DNA of 9,312 nt. Origin: CAYLJO01 sp964383905 (GTDB taxonomy: Bacteria > Acidobacteriota > Blastocatellia > Pyrinomonadales > Pyrinomonadaceae). The stretch lies in the NCBI GenBank assembly GCA_964383905.1, contig CAYLJO010000234.1:1-9312 (forward strand). The letters run 5' to 3'. This document shows positions 5,158 through 9,312 of this stretch, one piece after another; the first letter of the stretch is position 1; each line of letters opens with the position of its first letter. The position numbers and the translations under genes are program-made. The notes beneath the pieces were generated by a model that worked only from the letters and a program-made list of their open reading frames with translations, ran no database searches and was not told the DNA's origin.

Positions 5158-6156
5158 ATGCGCGCAATGGTTTTTGACCGCTACGGTGATCCGGATGTCA
5201 TGAGCTTGATGGACGTGCCGGTCCCGGAGCCGCAAGACAGTGAAGTATTGATCCGGGTCGGCCATGCGGGCGTCAATCCAGCCGACTCGAAAATACGCGC
5301 GGGCCACAGCGCACGTGCGGGCTATCACTCCACGCTGCCATTCGTCGCCGGCTATGACGCCGCCGGCGTCGTGGAGCACACGGGGGCGAAGGTCAACGAA
5401 TTCAGGCAAGGAGATCGTGTGATCACTTGGAGCGCGATGGACGGGAAAACGTGGGGCAGCTATGCGGAATTCATTCGTGTTTCCGCAAGGAATGTCTCCC
5501 CAATGCCAAAGAGCCTGAATTTCGCCCAGGCCGCCGCCGTTCCCATCGCGTCGCTGACCGCCTTTCAATCTCTCTTCCATGCAGAAAAGGGGGGCATGGT
5601 CCCGGGCCAGAGGGTGCTCATAAACGGGGCGGCGGGTGGTGTCGGCAGCTTCGCCGTACAATTTGCGAAGAGCGGAGGGTTGTTAGTGGCAGCTACTTGC
5701 GGCACCGCCAACGTGGCGTACGTCAAAAGCCTCGGCGCAGACCGTGTGATTGACTACAAGACCGAAGACGTGTGCCAGGCCGTTCGTGATTGGTCGGCCG
5801 AGGGCGTTGATGTCGTCGTGGACGCCGTAGGGCCCGACACCTTACCTCAGGCGTTGGACATGCTCCGTCCCGGAGGCCGGCTGATTAACATCCTCACACT
5901 GACGGCAGACGGCGATGTCGAGCGCGACCGGAAGGAAGCCGAGCGGCGAGGCTTCCGCAAGATCATTTCGAACATCGACTTTGAGCGAGCTCGGGACACA
6001 ATGAGGGAGATCACTCATTTGATTGATCGTGGCGTGGTCCACGTACCTCCGATCGATGTGTATCCGCTGGAGAACGCCGCCCGCGCACATCAAATCATCG
6101 ACACCGGCCACGTCCGCGGAAAACTGGTTCTGAAGGTCGCCGATTTTTCCGCTTGA
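5158..6156 (+). CDS. NADPH:quinone oxidoreductase-like medium-chain dehydrogenase/reductase, zinc-independent (332 aa)
   Basis: This protein belongs to the MDR superfamily, quinone oxidoreductase/zeta-crystallin branch. The N-terminal GroES-like domain (1 to about 120) includes GVNPADSKIRAG and PFVAGYDAAGVVEHTG. The Rossmann domain has the branch-typical AAGGVGSFAVQFAK (158-171) in place of GxGxxG, then TCGTANVAYVKSLGADRVID (180-199). The catalytic and structural zinc cysteines of alcohol dehydrogenases are absent, so it should reduce quinones or activated alkenes with NADPH. ATG 5158 has AAAGGAG ten bases upstream. An open frame extends further upstream from 4909, but it overlaps the preceding gene and lacks family similarity. 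It is the second gene of a two-gene operon, consistent with redox or electrophile defence. Confidence 0.92.
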   Translation: MRAMVFDRYGDPDVMSLMDVPVPEPQDSEVLIRVGHAGVNPADSKIRAGHSARAGYHSTLPFVAGYDAAGVVEHTGAKVNEFRQGDRVITWSAMDGKTWGSYAEFIRVSARNVSPMPKSLNFAQAAAVPIASLTAFQSLFHAEKGGMVPGQRVLINGAAGGVGSFAVQFAKSGGLLVAATCGTANVAYVKSLGADRVIDYKTEDVCQAVRDWSAEGVDVVVDAVGPDTLPQALDMLRPGGRLINILTLTADGDVERDRKEAERRGFRKIISNIDFERARDTMREITHLIDRGVVHVPPIDVYPLENAARAHQIIDTGHVRGKLVLKVADFSA

Positions 6157-6201
6157 TCGCGTGGGTACGATCTTAGCGGCCAACCTTCGCAAAAGGTTCC
6201 T

Positions 6202-6226
6202 CCGTGGGACTGGTGTCAGTGCACGG
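6202..6226. terminator. Possible stem-loop between convergent genes
   Basis: CCGTG (6202-6206) pairs with CACGG (6222-6226), with an inner ACTG/CAGT stem and a GTGT loop. It lies 46 bp after the oxidoreductase stop, between that gene and the convergent STAS gene. No T-run follows, so a terminator role is weakly supported. Confidence 0.25.
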
Positions 6227-6242
6227 CGAACGTGGGTACGAA

Positions 6243-6271
6243 GTTCGTTTTTTAACGAACGGATTAGCGAA
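6243..6271 (+). promoter_or_regulatory. Enhancer-like palindrome, copy B, orphan
   Basis: GTTCGTTTTTTAACGAAC (6243-6260) is followed by TTAGCGAA (6264-6271), again centred 16 bp from the palindrome centre. It lies between two convergent genes. I find no -24/-12 sequence at the distance seen for the other copies (around 6334 on the plus strand, or 6168 on the minus strand). It may be a relic of a lost promoter or a distant or decoy binding site. Confidence 0.55.
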
Positions 6272-6307
6272 ATCGCGACGGGCGGGCTAAGGTTCCGGAG
6301 GGTAGGA

Positions 6308-6589
6308 TCACGCGGGGCCGCAGCGGTCTTCCTGTTCCATCCAGCGCCTGACGTATGGGGGAATATTTTCGACGGCGATGTTCCTGGGCTTCGCGCCGCA
6401 CAGAAACTTCATCCCCGCGCGATCCACGAAAGTGACGTTCGACAAATCAAGCGTGAATGTATAGGCGTCCGCACCTTGCCCGGACAATGTTTTCTCGACC
6501 TCAGGGATATACTCGCCAGTGAGCTGCCCGTAAAGGTGCACCCTGATGGCTTCGGTATCTTCTCGAACCGTGACGATTATCTTTAACAC
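6308..6589 (-). CDS. STAS-domain protein (anti-sigma factor antagonist-like), 93 aa
   Basis: This single STAS domain spans the whole protein. The core LDLSNVTFVDRAGMKFL (47-63) matches the family signature around the phosphorylation loop. There the usual D-S-[SA]-G is D56-R57-A58-G59, so the serine phosphorylated in SpoIIAA-type proteins is missing. The C-terminal helix reads NIPPYVRRWMEQE. STAS proteins bind partner regulators and act as switches. Without the serine this one may be a fixed or ligand-controlled partner. The start is GTG 6589, since no in-frame ATG fits. The ribosome site is weak (GAGG two bases before). It lies 62 bp after the sigma-54 activator gene on the same strand, suggesting one operon and a functional link with that regulator. 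Confidence 0.82.
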   Translation of the reverse strand: MLKIIVTVREDTEAIRVHLYGQLTGEYIPEVEKTLSGQGADAYTFTLDLSNVTFVDRAGMKFLCGAKPRNIAVENIPPYVRRWMEQEDRCGPA

Positions 6590-6651
6590 GCCCTCAACCC
6601 CCGTCGGTGTGCCTCCGCGGGAGTTTCGAGCACGTCGTATGCCATCGCCTT

Positions 6652-8250
6652 TCAGTTCTGGTGGAACTGGTGCTTGTTGATCTTCAGCGCCCGGATTCTT
6701 GATTCGAGCGTCGAGACGGGCACGCCCAAGCGGACGGCGGCACCCTGCGGGCCGGCGACGCGGCCATGCGTCTCGCGCAAAGCTGCCTCGATCTCCTCCT
6801 TCAGTCCTGTGGATTTTTCGGGCGTGCTCTGCCAGATTTCCGCTGCGAGCGCGCCCGGCTCTAGCCGCAGGACTTCGCCCTCGGCGAGTATGACGCAGCG
6901 CTCGATGACGTTCTGAAGCTCGCGGATGTTCCCCGGCCAGGAGTACGCTTGCATCGCCTCGAGCGACCGCCTCTCGACCTGGCGGATCCGCTTCCCCATC
7001 CGTGCCGCGAGCCGCGCCGCGAAGTAATCGACGAGCATAGGAAGGTCATCGGCCCTCTCACGCAGAGCCGGGACGTGGATGGGGAAGACGTTGAGCCGGT
7101 AGTAAAGGTCCATGCGGAACCGGCCCTCCTTGACCTCGCGCTGCAAGTCCCTGTTGGTCGCGGCGATCACGCGCACGTCCGTCTTGATCGTTCGGCTTCC
7201 GCCGACTCTCTCGAACTCCTTCTCCTGAAGAACTCTCAGCAGGGCGACCTGCATCTCCGGGCTCAGCTCTCCGATCTCGTCGAGGAATAGGGTCCCGCCG
7301 TTGGCGGCCTCGAACCTGCCGACCCGTTGCTGCATCGCGCCGGTGAACGCCCCCTTCTCGTGCCCGAACAACTCGCTTGCAATTAACTCCTTCGGCAGCG
7401 TGGCTAGATTAACTTTGACCAGCGCGCGCCCCGCACGCGGCGAGCGGCGGTGGATGGCGTGCGCAACTAACTCTTTTCCAGTGCCTGTCTCACCCGTGAT
7501 GAGCACGGTCGAGTCCGTCCGCGCGACCTTTTCAATTGCGCCGAGAACTTTTTCCAGCGCCGCAGATGAGCCGACGATCTCCTCGTAATTCGACCGCTGC
7601 ACGATCTCGTCCTGGAGCAGCCGATTCTCTACCTGGAGTTGCTCCTTAAGCTTCTTGATCTCTTCGTAGGCTGAATTGACTGCCTCGTAGGCTAAAGCGT
7701 TCGAGACGGCGAGCGACACCATGTCAGACACGCCGCGAAGCAACTGCACTTGCTCCGCAGTGTGGTTGCCCTTTTCGTTCGACACGAAGTTGACGGTGCC
7801 GATCAGCTCGCCCTGCTTGACGAGCGGAAAGCTGATGTAGCTGAGGGATCCGTGTTTAAAGCAAGTTTCGTCATAGGCAAAGCGTCTCTGGCTCCCCAGG
7901 TCCGTGCAGACATAGGGCTGACCCGAAGTAATCATCTCGCTGACGGGGTGCTCACTCACCGGATAGATTGGCGGGTGATCAAGCTCGGGCGCGAAACGCG
8001 ATATGAGGCTCTCCAGGGACTCCCCCGGCCTGTGAGGGAATCCTTCAATATGGACAGAATAAATTCTTATCTCCTCGCCTTCCAGTATCCCGATGCCTAT
8101 CGCGTCGAAATGAACGATAGGCTTCAGCGTCGCGCACAAGGCTGCCAGCACGTCCGACAGTTCGAGGTGAGCGCCGACGGCTTTCGCGACCTCCAGGATG
8201 ATCTGGGCGTTGCTCTCAGTCATGTCACTGCCAAGACCGTCCGAGTTCAT
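6652..8250 (-). CDS. Sigma-54-dependent transcriptional activator, GAF-AAA+-Fis (FhlA/NorR type)
   Basis: This 532-aa enhancer-binding protein has a GAF sensor domain (about 15-190), a short coiled-coil linker (about 192-220), a sigma-54-contacting AAA+ domain (about 223-455) and a Fis-type helix-turn-helix (about 485-525). In the AAA+ domain I see Walker A GETGTGKE (253-260), the sigma-54 loop GAFTGA (300-305) and Walker B GGTLFLDE (318-325). The C-terminal GRVAGPQGAAVRLGV then STLESRIRALKI is the FhlA-like DNA-binding form. It has no receiver domain, so it should respond to a small molecule or redox signal rather than a kinase. The start is ATG 8250, with AGGG seven bases upstream. GTG 8256 and ATG 8223 are less likely. 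I see no -24/-12 motif for this gene, so it is probably expressed by another sigma factor. It is the natural candidate to act on the four sigma-54 promoters here. Confidence 0.95.
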   Translation of the reverse strand: MNSDGLGSDMTESNAQIILEVAKAVGAHLELSDVLAALCATLKPIVHFDAIGIGILEGEEIRIYSVHIEGFPHRPGESLESLISRFAPELDHPPIYPVSEHPVSEMITSGQPYVCTDLGSQRRFAYDETCFKHGSLSYISFPLVKQGELIGTVNFVSNEKGNHTAEQVQLLRGVSDMVSLAVSNALAYEAVNSAYEEIKKLKEQLQVENRLLQDEIVQRSNYEEIVGSSAALEKVLGAIEKVARTDSTVLITGETGTGKELVAHAIHRRSPRAGRALVKVNLATLPKELIASELFGHEKGAFTGAMQQRVGRFEAANGGTLFLDEIGELSPEMQVALLRVLQEKEFERVGGSRTIKTDVRVIAATNRDLQREVKEGRFRMDLYYRLNVFPIHVPALRERADDLPMLVDYFAARLAARMGKRIRQVERRSLEAMQAYSWPGNIRELQNVIERCVILAEGEVLRLEPGALAAEIWQSTPEKSTGLKEEIEAALRETHGRVAGPQGAAVRLGVPVSTLESRIRALKINKHQFHQN

Positions 8251-8315
8251 GCGCACACCCTACCACTGATCGGGCAGTGAGTCCACAGAACTCATCGGGC
8301 GGCGACCACGGGGAA

Positions 8316-8408
8316 TCAACGTAACGGATTTAACTGGTTAACATAAGCGGCCCAGAGACCGCGGACGAACACGATGCTCGGCTTGGTCTGCGTGGACATA
8401 GTCTTCAT
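8316..8408 (-). pseudogene. N-terminal remnant of an alpha/beta hydrolase
   Basis: From ATG 8408 (or 8399) the frame reads MKTMSTQTKPSIVFVRGLWA, then leaves the family pattern (AYVNQLNPLR) and stops at 8316. The first 20 residues match the opening of many alpha/beta hydrolases, TKPTIVFVHGxWADGSS, up to the turn after the first strand. The conserved His of the HG motif is Arg here, and more than 200 residues are missing. It is most likely the stump of a deleted gene. The call rests on a short stretch. Confidence 0.45.
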
Positions 8409-8784
8409 CTCTTTTGACGTTGGGGTTCGTAACCGACGCCAGCCCCGCGACAGTCTCAAGCATGGCGGACGCGCAGCGCATCCCGCGATAGTAGGTTTTT
8501 TGGCTACTCCATTAGTCTGGTTAACGGATAACACTATTGTGGTAGCAAGTAATTACGCGGCTTATAACAGTGCCGGGAACTGGCGAAGCCGGTCAACATT
8601 GCCGTCAGGTTCGTCTAGAGTTTAGGAGGATGAGAAGCGTCGGGAAGAACGATTTCACGGCGGTCAGACAGTCGCCCATCAAAAGCCTCATACTTTAATA
8701 GTTACGAATCAACAGTGGCCGGTAGCACCGCGAGTGCCGACTGTCGGCGATGCAACTCGGGCGATATGTCTGCGCGTCGTGAAC
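8409..8784. other. Intergenic stretch without a supported gene
   Basis: Open frames here (plus 8374-8625 and the upstream extension of the minus frame to 8534) have no family-like sequence or ribosome site. TGGTTAAC occurs at 8516-8523 (followed by GGATAAC) and again at 8334-8341, loosely like the TTAACG half-sites. GCCGACTGTCGGC at 8736-8748 is a short perfect palindrome. No function is assigned. Lower coding quality and the adjacent gene stump suggest decayed sequence. Confidence 0.4.
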
Positions 8785-8785
8785 G

Positions 8786-8812
8786 TCGTTATTTAACGAA
8801 CCGATTCGCTAA
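8786..8812 (+). promoter_or_regulatory. Enhancer-like palindrome, copy C, with TTCGCTAA box
   Basis: TCGTTA-TT-TAACGA (8786-8799) is the core of the palindrome seen at 3918, with one base lost from the left arm. TTCGCTAA (8805-8812) is centred 16 bp downstream. It is the reverse complement of copy B's TTAGCGAA. The palindrome centre is 83.5 bp before the -12 C of the promoter at 8862-8877, within 1 bp of the spacing at copy A. Confidence 0.62.
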
Positions 8813-8861
8813 ATTGCGAGAACAATTCGTTGCCCCGCCCTGAATTCAATGGATTAGAGCT

Positions 8862-8877
8862 TGGAATAACTGTTGCT
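8862..8877 (+). promoter_or_regulatory. Sigma-54 (-24/-12) promoter P4 for the ECF sigma factor gene
   Basis: TGGAATAACTGTTGCT has GG at 8863-8864 and GC at 8875-8876 with exact spacing. The predicted start is near 8888, leaving a 47-nt leader before ATG 8935. The bases before it (CCCCGCCCTGAAT) and the enhancer copy C repeat the layout at 3918-4010. Confidence 0.72.
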
Positions 8878-8934
8878 CAGCCCCGTTCTGACAGAAAACA
8901 GAAACGGTCGCGGGAGTTACGAGAGGTCAAGCCG

Positions 8935-9312
8935 ATGGTCAGTGATGTGAGGTCGAGTCTGCCCGATGTTGAACTCGTGCGTCTGGCGGCGGAAGGAGAC
9001 GCTGCGGCCTTCGAGGAGATACACGGTCGTTACAGAAGGTTCGTCTACAACATCGCCCTTCGGATGACCGGAAACCCTGCGGACGCCGAAGACCTGACGC
9101 AGGAGTCTTTCATCTCCGTCCTGCGAAGGATCGGCGGCTTCCGCGGCGAGGCGGCGTTAAGCACATGGCTTTATCGCCTGACGGTGAACCAGGTCATGAT
9201 GCATTTCCGCCGCCGCAGGCGGAGGCCGGAAGACCAGACGAGCGACGGGCAGGTTCCCGAACGCGGGCCGGGCGTCGCGCGCCGCGTCGGTGCCCATCCG
9301 GTGATTGACCGG
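8935..9312 (+). CDS. ECF-family RNA polymerase sigma factor, C-terminus beyond the window
   Basis: The frame is open for 126 codons to the right edge. Region 2 of sigma-70 is clear: LVRLAAEGDAAAFEEIHGRY (14-33), then ALRMTGNPADAEDLTQESFI (41-60) and GEAALSTWLYRLTVNQVMMH (71-90), followed by a run of arginines (92-97). The DLTQESF stretch contains core-polymerase-binding residues of region 2.2. Region 4, which reads the -35 element, is expected beyond the edge. The start at ATG 8935 has GAGAGG eight bases upstream. Placed behind a sigma-54-type promoter, it would form the second step of a regulatory cascade. An anti-sigma gene often follows such a gene, but none can be seen here. Confidence 0.93.
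   Translation, partial: MVSDVRSSLPDVELVRLAAEGDAAAFEEIHGRYRRFVYNIALRMTGNPADAEDLTQESFISVLRRIGGFRGEAALSTWLYRLTVNQVMMHFRRRRRRPEDQTSDGQVPERGPGVARRVGAHPVIDR

Noticed and set aside
4909..6156. 415-aa reading of the quinone oxidoreductase frame from 4909
   Set aside because: The first 83 codons overlap the flavin oxidoreductase in another frame and show no family similarity. The ribosome site and family start are at 5158.
6661..6680. TGGAAC...TTGTTG on the plus strand
   Set aside because: The GC at -12 is missing, and it lies in the end of the activator coding region pointing antisense.
7750..8280. 176-aa plus-strand open frame
   Set aside because: It is the antisense shadow of the GAF domain of the sigma-54 activator.
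8488..8511. T-run with flanking AGTAG/CTACT as a terminator
   Set aside because: The T-run is in the loop rather than after the stem, and the stem is only 5 bp.
8409..8534. N-terminal extension of the hydrolase remnant to 8534
   Set aside because: The extra 42 codons are Arg/Pro-rich with no family match, and the hydrolase-like start is at 8408 or 8399.
8631..8699. 22-codon frame from ATG 8630 next to AGGAGG
   Set aside because: The AGGAGG directly abuts the ATG with no spacer, so it cannot act as its ribosome site. The peptide is not recognisable.

Overview
The window is GC-rich bacterial chromosome. The gene families (FhlA/NorR-type sigma-54 activator with a GAF domain, STAS protein, long-hairpin RND adaptor, small CxH/CxxC protein) look most like an Acidobacteriota genome, perhaps Blastocatellia. 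That placement is inferred from family resemblance only. No rRNA, tRNA or CRISPR array was seen.

Layout. 1-1201 (minus) holds an RND efflux membrane-fusion protein cut by the window edge, preceded by a 93-aa basic protein. 1770-3110 (minus) holds an 81-aa possible zinc-binding protein followed by a secreted DegP-like serine protease. 3295-3792 is an IS200/IS605-type element with a frameshifted tnpA, terminal hairpins and a hairpin over the start codon. 4112-6156 (plus) encodes a YhbW-type flavin oxidoreductase and an NADPH:quinone-oxidoreductase-like enzyme. 6308-8250 (minus) encodes a STAS protein and, upstream of it, a GAF-AAA+-Fis sigma-54 activator. 8935 to the right edge (plus) starts an ECF sigma factor. 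Two gene remnants are present: a signal-peptide-like stub at 4024-4101 and an alpha/beta-hydrolase N-terminus at 8316-8408.

The main result is regulatory. Four sequences with exact sigma-54 (-24/-12) geometry lie upstream of four of the transcription units: 1639-1624 (minus), 3237-3222 (minus), 3995-4010 (plus) and 8862-8877 (plus). They share an extended core close to TGGMANRNCTGTTGCW. An 18-bp palindrome, GTTCGTTATTTAACGAAC, and variants of it occur at 3918, 6243 and about 8785. In all three copies an 8-bp TTMKCKAA-like box is centred exactly 16 bp further on. At the two copies followed by a promoter, the palindrome centre is 82.5 and 83.5 bp from the -12 cytosine. This is the expected architecture for an enhancer-binding-protein site. 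The only such activator in the window is the 6652-8250 gene.

Proposed model (inference): the GAF-domain activator and its STAS neighbour sense a small molecule or redox/envelope stress. They then switch on, through sigma-54, an efflux pump, a periplasmic protease operon, a two-gene redox detoxification operon and a secondary ECF sigma factor. The IS insertion, the orphan enhancer copy at 6243 and the two gene remnants suggest that the locus has been rearranged.
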